A DNA stretch of 32,273 bases, from assembly GCA_038527375.1 (NCBI GenBank), contig JBCBFU010000034.1, forward strand, positions 1-32,273, given 5' to 3'. The notes beneath the pieces were generated by a model that worked only from the letters and a program-made list of their open reading frames with translations, ran no database searches and was not told where the DNA came from. This stretch comes from Shimia_B sp038527375 (GTDB lineage: Bacteria; Pseudomonadota; Alphaproteobacteria; Rhodobacterales; Rhodobacteraceae). Position numbers and translations under genes: made by a program. Of this stretch, positions 23,066 through 29,908 are shown piece by piece (position 1 is the stretch's first letter; every line of letters begins with the position of its first letter).

Positions 23066-23869
23066 ATGTCTGACATGTCGCAGATGGGCACCCGCCGCTT
23101 TGGGCGGGTCAATTGGATGGGTTTGCGGGCGTTGGCCACCCGCGAATGCCGGCGCTTTTTGTCCATCCCCACCCAGACGGTGCTGGCCCCGCTGGTGACG
23201 GCGGGCCTGTTCCTGATGATATTCGACATCGCCATTGGCCCCACGCGGGGCGAGGTGATGGGCGTGCCTTTCGTTACCTTCCTTGCGCCGGGTCTATTGA
23301 TGATGACGGTCATCCAGAACGCCTTTGCCAACACGTCCTCGTCGCTGATGTCGGCCAAGGTGATGGGCAATATCGTGGACACGTTGATGCCGCCCCTGTC
23401 TGGCGCGGAACTGGCCGCCGGATACCTGGCCGGTGGGGCCGCGCGCGGGTTGATGATCGGCGCGGTCATGGTCGTGGTGATGGGCGTGGTGCTGGGCCAA
23501 TGGGTGGCGCATCCGATCTGGGCGCTGGCCTTTGTGATCTCAGGGTCGGTCTTCATGGGCGCGCTGGGCCTTTTGGCTGCCATGCAGGCCCAGAAATTCG
23601 ACCAGATGGCGGCGCTGACCAATTTTGTCATCACGCCTTTAGCGTTTTTGTCGGGCACCTTCTACAGCGTCACCGCGTTGCCGCCGGCGCTTGAGGTCAT
23701 TACGCGCGCCAACCCGATCTTCTACGCCATCGACGGGCTGCGCTGGTCGGTGCTGGGGCAGTCCGATGCCGCCCCCGCCTTGTCCATCGTGGTAGTTACC
23801 GGCGCGGCGGTCGCGATGTCGCTTTTGGTCTGGATCGGGTTTCGGACAGGATACCGCCTGAAGTCCTAA
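23066..23869 (+). CDS. ABC-2 type transporter permease
   Basis: The 267-residue membrane protein has six hydrophobic segments and the ABC-2 permease pattern: an amphipathic N-terminal helix (LRALATRECRRFLSIPTQT), F-L-A-P-G-L-L-M-M-T near residue 76 and FLSGTFYSVTALPPAL close to the end. Such proteins export lipids, polysaccharides or drugs with a separate ATPase. No ATPase gene lies in the window, so the partner must be elsewhere. The ATG at 23066 follows AAAGG; the open frame before it is not used. Its TAA overlaps the stop of the convergent antiporter gene by four bases. Confidence 0.9.
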   Translation: MSDMSQMGTRRFGRVNWMGLRALATRECRRFLSIPTQTVLAPLVTAGLFLMIFDIAIGPTRGEVMGVPFVTFLAPGLLMMTVIQNAFANTSSSLMSAKVMGNIVDTLMPPLSGAELAAGYLAGGAARGLMIGAVMVVVMGVVLGQWVAHPIWALAFVISGSVFMGALGLLAAMQAQKFDQMAALTNFVITPLAFLSGTFYSVTALPPALEVITRANPIFYAIDGLRWSVLGQSDAAPALSIVVVTGAAVAMSLLVWIGFRTGYRLKS

Positions 23870-25150
23870 CCGTGCGCCGGGTGCCGTTCGGGTTCGCCCT
23901 TGGGCAACAGCACGTTGGCGGCAAAGCCATGCACGACGATAGAGAGCAGGATCGTGATCGCGGCGATCCGCCAGATCGCGTCGATATCGCTGAAATCCGC
24001 GTGGTTTTGCGCGTAGGCGATGTAGAACACCGATCCCATGCCCCGGATGCCAAAGAAGGCCACGCGCCATGCCTCTAGATCCTTGCAGTGGTAAAGGCGC
24101 AGGGACAACCACCCCACGAGGGGGCGCAGCACAAAGATGAGCGCCACGGCAAAGCCCAGTTCCGACCAGCGCCATCCCTCCAGCGCGCCCGCGCCGATGA
24201 ACATGCCGAACCACAACAGCAGCAGCACAAGCAGGATCGATTCCAGCGGGTCCGCCCCGTGATGGACAGCACGTTCATATGTGTGATCGCCACGCGCCAT
24301 GGACACCGCGCGCCCCGTCCGCGCGGCCAGAAACACGGCGAGGAAGCCGTAGCCATCCACCGCCTCGGCCAACCCGTAGGAGACCAGCGTTGCGGCAAGG
24401 ATCAGCACCATGGCGTTCCAGCCGCCCGTGCTCGCGTCTCCGAGGCGGCTGTAGGAAATGCGCGACATCGCCCAGCCGGTCCCAATCCCGGCGATGATGC
24501 CCATGCCCACGCGGTAGATCAGGTCGAACGCCGCCCAGCCCCACACCCAGTCAAAGGAGGTGAGCGCCGCACCCCCCCAGCCCCGCCAGCGTGATGGCCA
24601 GATAAACAAAGGGAAAGGCCAGCCCGTCATTGAGCCCGGCCTCCGCCGTCAGTGCGACCTCCATGGGCGCCTCGTCCGCGCCCGGTGGACCCACTTGCAC
24701 AGCGCGCGCAAGGACCGGGTCGGTGGGGGCCAGTGCCGCGGCCAAAAGGGCCGCCCCCGCGAGGCTGAGCCCCAGCCAAGCCTGCCCCATGGCCCAGACG
24801 CCGATGATCGTCAGGGGCATTGCCACCGCGAGCAGGCGAAAGGTGGGCTGCCAGTTGCGCCATGTCGCGCGTGTGTCGACGGCAATGCCCGCCCCGGCGA
24901 GCGAGATAATGACAATGAGCTCCGAGGCATGTTCGATCACCGCGGTCTGAAGCCCGCCATCGCGCGGATCAATGACCGGCAGACCCATCCATGCCAGCAC
25001 AACCCCCATCAGGATCAAGGCCGCGGGCACGTTGCTGGCGTGCCATTTCGACAGCGCGGGCTGTAGCGACAGCAAGAGCAGCGCCAGCCCGAACCCGGCA
25101 TAGAGCACGTCGCGCAAATCCAGTGTCGGCAGCCAATCGAAGATCGTCAT
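23866..25150 (-). pseudogene. Na+/H+ antiporter (CPA1 type) interrupted by a frameshift
   Basis: Two adjacent frames together encode one cation/proton antiporter with about twelve hydrophobic segments. The first part, from the ATG at 25150, contains A-P-T-D-P-V-L-A-R-A-V-Q-V-G and E-A-G-L-N-D-G-L-A-F-P-F, hallmarks of NhaP/CPA1 proteins, and stops at 24551. The second part, in the +1 frame, continues from the same point to 23866. The break lies at seven G (plus strand 24572-24578). Six G would give one continuous product of 427 residues. It may be a true inactivating frameshift, a phase-variable tract or a sequencing error. The downstream half is intact and not visibly decayed, which favours error or recent change. 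Confidence 0.85.
24572..24578 (-). repeat. G7 homopolymer at the antiporter frameshift
   Basis: Seven G on the coding strand sit exactly where the two antiporter frames meet. One base fewer restores the frame. Transcriptional slippage or slipped-strand mutation could do the same. The shift needed is +1, so a standard -1 ribosomal slip would not restore the product. Confidence 0.7.
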
Positions 25151-25252
25151 GGGAACAAACGAACCTGCCGGTATTCTGTTCCCCGCACCTGCTGGGCCGC
25201 CTGCTTGGCCGTGCGCCCAGCCGGGTGCGAGGGGGCCGAGCCTCATCTTTCT

Positions 25253-25309
25253 CTTGTCATCTTTTCCTTGTCATGGGCTGGCTGCGGGCCTATCGCTCGT
25301 CCCATGACA
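25253..25309. repeat. Direct repeats and long-spaced inverted repeat upstream of argD
   Basis: CTTGTCAT occurs at 25253-25260 and 25267-25274, 14 bp apart. TGTCATGGG (25269-25277) is repeated inverted as CCCATGACA (25301-25309), nine perfect pairs over a 23-base interval. This may be a regulator binding array or a leader hairpin. Confidence 0.5.
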
Positions 25310-25444
25310 CAGACTGTCACCCTCCGACGTATGGCGCGACGCGGTCGCGCGTAACACCCGTCCCCCGGATTGCGGTGCCTTTGGCGTGCGCGATCCACAC
25401 AGTCACCACCGTCATTCCACCCGAACATACCTGTAAACGTTGAC

Positions 25445-25475
25445 AAGTCTTGCCTGCCACGGCACGCCAAGACTT
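25445..25475. promoter_or_regulatory. Nested dyad in the argD upstream region
   Basis: AAGTCTTG (25445-25452) and CAAGACTT (25468-25475) form an 8-bp perfect inverted repeat. Nested inside, TGCC (25555 region of the same dyad, at 25455-25458) and GGCA (25461-25464) repeat the symmetry half a base off-centre. It ends 21 bp before the argD ATG and could be an operator or a leader hairpin. Confidence 0.45.
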
Positions 25476-25496
25476 CCCCAAGGAAAGGGCCTGTCC

Positions 25497-26681
25497 ATGA
25501 TCCCGTCGATCCTGCCGACTTATTCGCGCGCACCTCTGAACTTCGTCAAAGGCGAAGGCAGCTGGCTGATCGAGGCGGATGGCCGACGTTTCCTCGATCT
25601 GGGTGCGGGCATCGCGGTCAACTGCCTGGGCCATGCGGCGCCTGCGCTGGTCGATGCGCTGAACGCGCAGGCGGGTGCGCTGTGGCACACCTCGAACCTC
25701 TACGGCATCCCCAAACAGCAGGAGCTGGCGGACCGGCTGGTCGCGGCGACCTTTGCCGACACGGCCTTCTTCACCAATTCCGGGACCGAAGCCTGCGAGC
25801 TGGCCGTCAAGATGGCGCGCAAATACTGGTTCGAGAAGGGGGAGGCCGACAAGGTCGACATCATCACCTTCAAGGGTTCGTTCCACGGCCGGTCCTCCGC
25901 CGGGATCGCGGCGGCGGGGTCCGAGAAGATGACCCGCGGCTTTGGTCCGCTCCTGCCCGGGTTCGTGCATCTCGACTGGGCCGATCACGACGCGATTGCG
26001 CCCGCGATCACCGAAACGACCGCAGCGATCCTTGTGGAACCGGTGCAAGGCGAAGGCGGCATTCGCCCGCTGCCGGATCAATGCCTGAAGGGCCTGCGCG
26101 ACCTGTGCGACACCCACGGCATCCTGTTGATCCTCGATGAGGTCCAGTGCGGAGTGGGGCGCACGGGCAAGCTATTTGCCCATGAATGGGCGGGGATTTC
26201 GCCGGACATCATGATGGTTGCCAAGGGCATCGGCGGGGGTTTTCCGCTGGGTGCGGTTCTGGCCACCGAAGAGGCCGCCTCGGGCATGACGGCTGGCACC
26301 CACGGGTCGACCTATGGCGGCAACCCCTTGGGCTGCGCGGTGGGTTGCGCGGTGATGGACACGGTCGATGACCCCGCCTTCCTTGCCGATGTGAACCGCA
26401 AGGCGGGCCGGTTGCGGCAGGGCCTCGAGGCGCTGGTGGCTGAACACCCCGAGGTGTTCGAGGGCGTGCGCGGGGCTGGCCTGATGCTGGGTCTCATGTG
26501 CAAGGTCCCGAATGGAGAGGTCGTCTCAGCCGGGATCGCGGCGGGCGTGCTGACCGTTGGGGCGGCGGACAATGTCGTGCGGCTTTTGCCCGCGCTCAAC
26601 ATCCCGGACGCCGATATCGACGCGGCACTGGAGCGTTTGGGCGCAGCAGCGGCCAGTTTGAAAGGGCAGGACGGTGGCTGA
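25497..26681 (+). CDS. argD: Acetylornithine aminotransferase
   Basis: The 394-residue class III aminotransferase interconverts N-acetylglutamate semialdehyde and N-acetylornithine in arginine synthesis, with glutamate as amino donor. Landmarks are FFTNSGTEACELAVKMARKY at residues 91-110, the PLP-binding aspartate in LILDEVQCGVGRTG (Asp214) and the Schiff-base lysine Lys243 in MMVAKGIGGGFPLGA. The ATG at 25497 follows AAGGAAAGG; the frame is open upstream to a TTG at 25440, but that part contains a dyad and no ribosome site. The following GNAT gene overlaps its 3' end by eight bases, and argF follows, so the three probably form an operon. Confidence 0.96.
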   Translation: MIPSILPTYSRAPLNFVKGEGSWLIEADGRRFLDLGAGIAVNCLGHAAPALVDALNAQAGALWHTSNLYGIPKQQELADRLVAATFADTAFFTNSGTEACELAVKMARKYWFEKGEADKVDIITFKGSFHGRSSAGIAAAGSEKMTRGFGPLLPGFVHLDWADHDAIAPAITETTAAILVEPVQGEGGIRPLPDQCLKGLRDLCDTHGILLILDEVQCGVGRTGKLFAHEWAGISPDIMMVAKGIGGGFPLGAVLATEEAASGMTAGTHGSTYGGNPLGCAVGCAVMDTVDDPAFLADVNRKAGRLRQGLEALVAEHPEVFEGVRGAGLMLGLMCKVPNGEVVSAGIAAGVLTVGAADNVVRLLPALNIPDADIDAALERLGAAAASLKGQDGG

Positions 26682-27156
26682 CTACACGTTTGAGCCGATG
26701 ACACGCGCCGATCTGCCGATGTTCCGCGCGTGGCTCGACCAGCCCCATATCGGCGGCTGGTGGGGCGACAGCGCGACCGAAGCGCGGCTGGTCGAGGAGG
26801 ATATGGAGCGCGACCTCGTGGACATGCGCGTCGCACTCTGCGACGGCGCGCCCTTTGCCTATATTCAGGACTATAACGCACACGCCTTCGGCGCACCGCA
26901 ATACGCCGATCAACCCGCGGATGCGCGCGCCATCGACACGTTTTTGGGCGATCCCGCTTTCTTGGGCCGGGGACACGGGGCAGGCTACATCGCGGCCCGC
27001 GTGTCGGAGCTGCGCCGCGACTGGCCCGTGGTCCTGACCGACCCCGACCCCGCCAACACCCGCGCCATCGCCGCCTATGCCCGCGCGGGTTTCCGACCGC
27101 TCGATATCCGGCCTTGCGAGGACGGCGACCCCGTCCAAGTGATGGTTTGTGACTGA
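26674..27156 (+). CDS. GNAT acetyltransferase, AAC(6')-like
   Basis: The 160-residue protein starts with GTG at 26674, inside the last codons of argD. It has the pattern of the aminoglycoside 6'-N-acetyltransferase/siderophore-type GNAT subfamily: F-R-A-W-L-D-Q-P-H-I-G-G-W-W-G near the N-terminus, an Y-I-Q-D-Y-N-A-H-A-F substrate strand, AIDTFLGDPAFLGRGHG as acetyl-CoA loop and DPDPANTRAIAAYARAGF. Resistance cannot be inferred; many housekeeping relatives acetylate other amines. Lying between argD and argF suggests co-expression with arginine genes, perhaps acting on an amine metabolite (inference). Confidence 0.85.
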   Translation: MADYTFEPMTRADLPMFRAWLDQPHIGGWWGDSATEARLVEEDMERDLVDMRVALCDGAPFAYIQDYNAHAFGAPQYADQPADARAIDTFLGDPAFLGRGHGAGYIAARVSELRRDWPVVLTDPDPANTRAIAAYARAGFRPLDIRPCEDGDPVQVMVCD

Positions 27157-27169
27157 TCTTCATCTTTCC

Positions 27170-27203
27170 GAAAAAACTCCGGGGTGCGGGGCAGAGACCC
27201 GCC
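27170..27203 (+). repeat. Dispersed GC-rich repeat, copy 1
   Basis: The segment starts CGAAAAAACTCCGGGG and continues into a G-rich arm and a CCCGCC arm. It resembles the repeat at 29812-29847, sharing AAAAACTCCGGGG and the following TGCGGGG. It lies between the GNAT gene and argF, and here the C-rich arm is degenerate. Confidence 0.55.
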
Positions 27204-27232
27204 AGTCCCATCCGAGAAAAAGACCTACGCCA

Positions 27233-28159
27233 ATGACCCATTTCCTAGACATTCACAAAACCGATCCCGCCGATTTGCGGGGCATGATCACCCATGCGCG
27301 CGAGATGAAGGACGCGCGCCGAGGCCGCCCCAAAGGCGCGCCCGATGATGATCAGCCGCTTGCGGGCCACATGGTCGCGCTGATCTTTGAAAAGCCTTCG
27401 ACCCGGACGCGTGTCTCCTTCGATGTGGGCGTGCGGCAGATGGGCGGGCAGACCATGGTCCTGTCGGGGCAGGACATGCAGTTGGGCCATGGCGAAACGA
27501 TTGCCGACACCGCCCGCGTGTTGAGCCGCTATGTCGATCTGATCATGATCCGCACGTTTGAGGAGCAGACACTGCTCGAACTGGCCGAACACGCCACTGT
27601 GCCCGTCATCAACGGCCTGACCAACCGCACCCATCCCTGCCAGATCATGGCCGATGTCATGACCTTCGAGGAACATCGCGGCCCCATCGCGGGCAAGCAG
27701 GTCACGTGGTGCGGGGACGGCAACAACGTCTTTGCGAGCTTTGCCCATGCCGCGGGCCAGTTCGGGTTCGACCTGACCTTCTCGGGGCCGCCGACGCTCG
27801 ACCCCGAAGAGGTGTTCATGGACGAGGCGCGCCGGAAAGGCGCCAAGGTCCGTATCGAGCGTGACCCTGTGGCTGCCGTCACCGGGGCCGATCTGGTCGT
27901 GGCTGACACTTGGGTCAGCATGCATGACAGCCAGACCACCAAGGAACGCCGCCACAACCAGCTGCGCCCCTATCAGGTGAACGAGGCGCTGATGGCCCAT
28001 GCCAAGCCCGACGCGCTGTTCATGCACTGCCTGCCCGCTCATCGCGAGGAGGAGGCCACCAGTGCCGTCATGGACGGCCCCCATTCGGTGATCTTCGACG
28101 AGGCGGAAAACCGGCTGCATGCGCAGAAGGCAGTCATGCGCTGGTGCCTTGGCGTCTGA
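27233..28159 (+). CDS. argF: Ornithine carbamoyltransferase
   Basis: The 308-residue enzyme makes citrulline from ornithine and carbamoyl phosphate, the product of CarAB. The carbamoyl-phosphate-binding STRTR motif is at residues 56-60 (FEKPSTRTRVSF), HPCQ lies near residue 140, and the ornithine-binding HCLPAHR at residues 265-271 marks it as an OTC rather than aspartate carbamoyltransferase. The frame is open upstream to 27149, but the extension crosses a dispersed repeat, so the ATG at 27233 is preferred; its ribosome site is weak (GAGAAAAAG). Two tandem hairpins follow the gene. Confidence 0.97.
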   Translation: MTHFLDIHKTDPADLRGMITHAREMKDARRGRPKGAPDDDQPLAGHMVALIFEKPSTRTRVSFDVGVRQMGGQTMVLSGQDMQLGHGETIADTARVLSRYVDLIMIRTFEEQTLLELAEHATVPVINGLTNRTHPCQIMADVMTFEEHRGPIAGKQVTWCGDGNNVFASFAHAAGQFGFDLTFSGPPTLDPEEVFMDEARRKGAKVRIERDPVAAVTGADLVVADTWVSMHDSQTTKERRHNQLRPYQVNEALMAHAKPDALFMHCLPAHREEEATSAVMDGPHSVIFDEAENRLHAQKAVMRWCLGV

Positions 28160-28184
28160 GGCCTCTCAACCTCCCAAAGGTTCC

Positions 28185-28234
28185 GGCCGTGCGTTTCCGC
28201 ACGGCCTCCCTGCGGGATCGGCGGGGCCGATCCC
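28185..28234 (+). terminator. Tandem perfect hairpins downstream of argF
   Basis: GGCCGTGCG/CGCACGGCC (28185-28206, TTTC loop) and GGGATCGGC/GCCGATCCC (28214-28234, GGG loop) are each nine perfect pairs, separated by seven bases. Only a weak TTTGT follows the second. They probably stop or attenuate readthrough into gnd. Confidence 0.6.
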
Positions 28235-28308
28235 TTTGTCGCATGTGGTGAGGCCGGACCTTTTTGGCTATGTCACGCGTAAGACCACGCACACAGACGG
28301 AGAGCGCG

Positions 28309-29721
28309 ATGACCAAGACGGCCAGTATGGGATTGATCGGTGTGGGCACGATGGGCGCAGCGCTCGCGCTCAACATCGCGGAAAACGGCCATGACATTGC
28401 GCTTTACAACCTTGATCCCGCGACCATCGACGCGCTGATCGACCGCGCGGGCGATCTGGCCGACAAGCTGACCAAGACCGAGACGGTGGCCGATCTCGTG
28501 GCAGCAATGGAGGCCCCGCGCGCGATCATCCTGCTCGTGCCCGCGGGCAAGCCGGTCGAGGCCTCCATTGATGCGCTGCTGCCCCATCTTGATCCCGGCG
28601 ACACGATCATCGACGGCGGCAACAGCGATTTCCGCGACACGCAGGCGCGGACGACGCGCGTCGAGGCGGCGGGCTTCCGTTACTTGGGCGTTGGTGTCTC
28701 GGGCGGCGAAGACGGTGCGCGCCACGGACCGTCGATGATGGTGGGCGGCTCGCCCGAGGCGTGGGACCCCATTCGCCCGGTGCTGGAAGCGATCGCGGCC
28801 AAATACGAGGGCAGCCCTTGCGTGGCGCATTTGGGGCCCGATGGGGCGGGGCACTTCGTCAAGACGGCCCATAACGGCATCGAATACGCGGATATGCAGC
28901 TCATTGCCGAAGTCTATGGGCTGATGCGCGACGGTGAGGGGATGAGCCCCGGCCAGATCGCGCCGGTCTTTGCCGCGTGGAACAAGGGCCAGCTGCGGTC
29001 TTATCTGATCGAGATTACGGCCAAGGTGCTGGCCGCCGAGGATGCCGAGACGGGCGAGCCCATGGTCGACGTGATCGTGGATCAGGCAGGGCAGAAAGGC
29101 ACCGGGCGCTGGACCGTGATCGAGGCCATCCGGATGGGGCAATCGGCCTCGATTATCGAGGCCGCTGTGGGCGCACGGGTGCTGTCATCAGAGCGCGCCA
29201 CGCGGGCCGTCGCGGCCCCGATCCTCACGCCCGCGGGCACCGAACACGCACTCCCGTTTCAGGAGATGGATCTGGAGGCCGCGCTCTTGGTCGGGCGCGT
29301 GTTGGCCTATGCGCAAGGATTCCGCATCCTCAAGGCCGCGGATGAGGAGTTCGGCTGGAACCTCGATTTTGCGCGGATTGCCGAGATCTGGCGCGCAGGC
29401 TGCATCATCCGGTCCGATCTTCTCGATGATATCGCCACCGCCTTCCGCAGCGAGCCGACCCATGGGCGGCTGATCCTGTCTGATCACTTCGCGCCGATGC
29501 TGACGTCCAATGTCGCGGCACTGCGCCGCGTGGTGGCCGCCGCCGTGTTGCGCGGCCTGCCGGTGCCCGCGCTGTCCTCGGCGCTGTCGTGGTTCGACGA
29601 AATCCGGCAGGCGCGGGGCACCGCGGACCTTATCCAAGGGCAGCGCGACTTCTTTGGCGCGCATGGGTTTGAGCGGATGGACACCGGAAAGACGGATCAG
29701 CACGGTCCCTGGAACGACTGA
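28309..29721 (+). CDS. gnd: 6-phosphogluconate dehydrogenase (decarboxylating)
   Basis: The 470-residue protein is the usual length of the long-chain Gnd enzyme, which oxidises 6-phosphogluconate to ribulose 5-phosphate with CO2 and NADPH in the oxidative pentose phosphate route. It has the N-terminal Rossmann motif GLIGVGTMG (residues 8-16), DGGNSDFRDT, GVSGGEDGARHGPSMMVGG, the catalytic lysine in K-T-A-H-N-G-I-E-Y, and the C-terminal all-helical domain with a typical F-G-A-H-G-F-E-R-M-D tail. GGAGAG precedes the ATG at 28309; the upstream part of the open frame is not used. It converges with hrpB. Confidence 0.97.
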   Translation: MTKTASMGLIGVGTMGAALALNIAENGHDIALYNLDPATIDALIDRAGDLADKLTKTETVADLVAAMEAPRAIILLVPAGKPVEASIDALLPHLDPGDTIIDGGNSDFRDTQARTTRVEAAGFRYLGVGVSGGEDGARHGPSMMVGGSPEAWDPIRPVLEAIAAKYEGSPCVAHLGPDGAGHFVKTAHNGIEYADMQLIAEVYGLMRDGEGMSPGQIAPVFAAWNKGQLRSYLIEITAKVLAAEDAETGEPMVDVIVDQAGQKGTGRWTVIEAIRMGQSASIIEAAVGARVLSSERATRAVAAPILTPAGTEHALPFQEMDLEAALLVGRVLAYAQGFRILKAADEEFGWNLDFARIAEIWRAGCIIRSDLLDDIATAFRSEPTHGRLILSDHFAPMLTSNVAALRRVVAAAVLRGLPVPALSSALSWFDEIRQARGTADLIQGQRDFFGAHGFERMDTGKTDQHGPWND

Positions 29722-29767
29722 AACCGCCCACGGCCTCCGACAGCGCGTCACAGCCTTTGAGTTATTT

Positions 29768-29812
29768 CGGACCATCGAAAGGGTGAGGCCGCCCGCCCCT
29801 TTCGATGGTCCG
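29768..29812. repeat. 16-bp perfect inverted repeat downstream of gnd
   Basis: CGGACCATCGAAAGGG (29768-29783) and CCCTTTCGATGGTCCG (29797-29812) are perfect complements over a 13-base loop. The element lies between convergent gnd and hrpB. No T-run follows on either strand, so it is not a textbook terminator, but a bidirectional transcription block is plausible. Confidence 0.75.
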
Positions 29813-29879
29813 CAAAAACTCCGGGGGTGCGGGGGCTGGCCCCCGCTGAAAAAAAGATGCGTGCGGTGGCTGGCCCCCG
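29812..29879. repeat. Dispersed GC-rich repeat, copy 2, with internal tandem unit
   Basis: AAAAACTCCGGGGG is followed by the palindrome GCGGGGGCTGGCCCCCGC (29829-29846). A 19-base unit, GTGCGGGGGCTGGCCCCCG at 29827-29845, recurs at 29861-29879 with one change. The start of the element matches the repeat at 27170. On the minus strand a TTTTT lies beyond the hairpin, which may help terminate hrpB. Confidence 0.6.
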
Positions 29880-29908
29880 TATGAAGGGGTGCGCGGGGGG
29901 CGAACTCG

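Larger units (their letters stand above)
25151..25496. other. 346-bp intergenic region between the antiporter and argD
   Basis: There is no credible gene on either strand. The region must hold the antiporter and argD promoters. It contains a pair of CTTGTCAT direct repeats overlapping a 9-bp inverted repeat (25253-25309), and a nested dyad near argD (25445-25475). TTGACA at 25440-25445 has no recognisable -10 at the right distance. Confidence 0.55.

Noticed and set aside
24551..24630. Programmed -1 ribosomal frameshift at the G7 tract in the antiporter gene
   Set aside because: The downstream half is in the +1 frame, so slipping back one base would not restore it.
25440..25470. TTGACA at 25440 as the argD promoter
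   Set aside because: No AT-rich -10 lies 16-18 bp downstream; the bases there are CACGCC.
25440..25496. N-terminal extension of argD from a TTG at 25440
   Set aside because: The extension crosses a strong dyad and lacks a ribosome site, whereas the ATG at 25497 has AAGGAAAGG and starts a normal ArgD N-terminus.
26674..27156. Aminoglycoside resistance gene
   Set aside because: The protein resembles AAC(6') only at subfamily level and is embedded between arginine genes; many such GNATs have other substrates.
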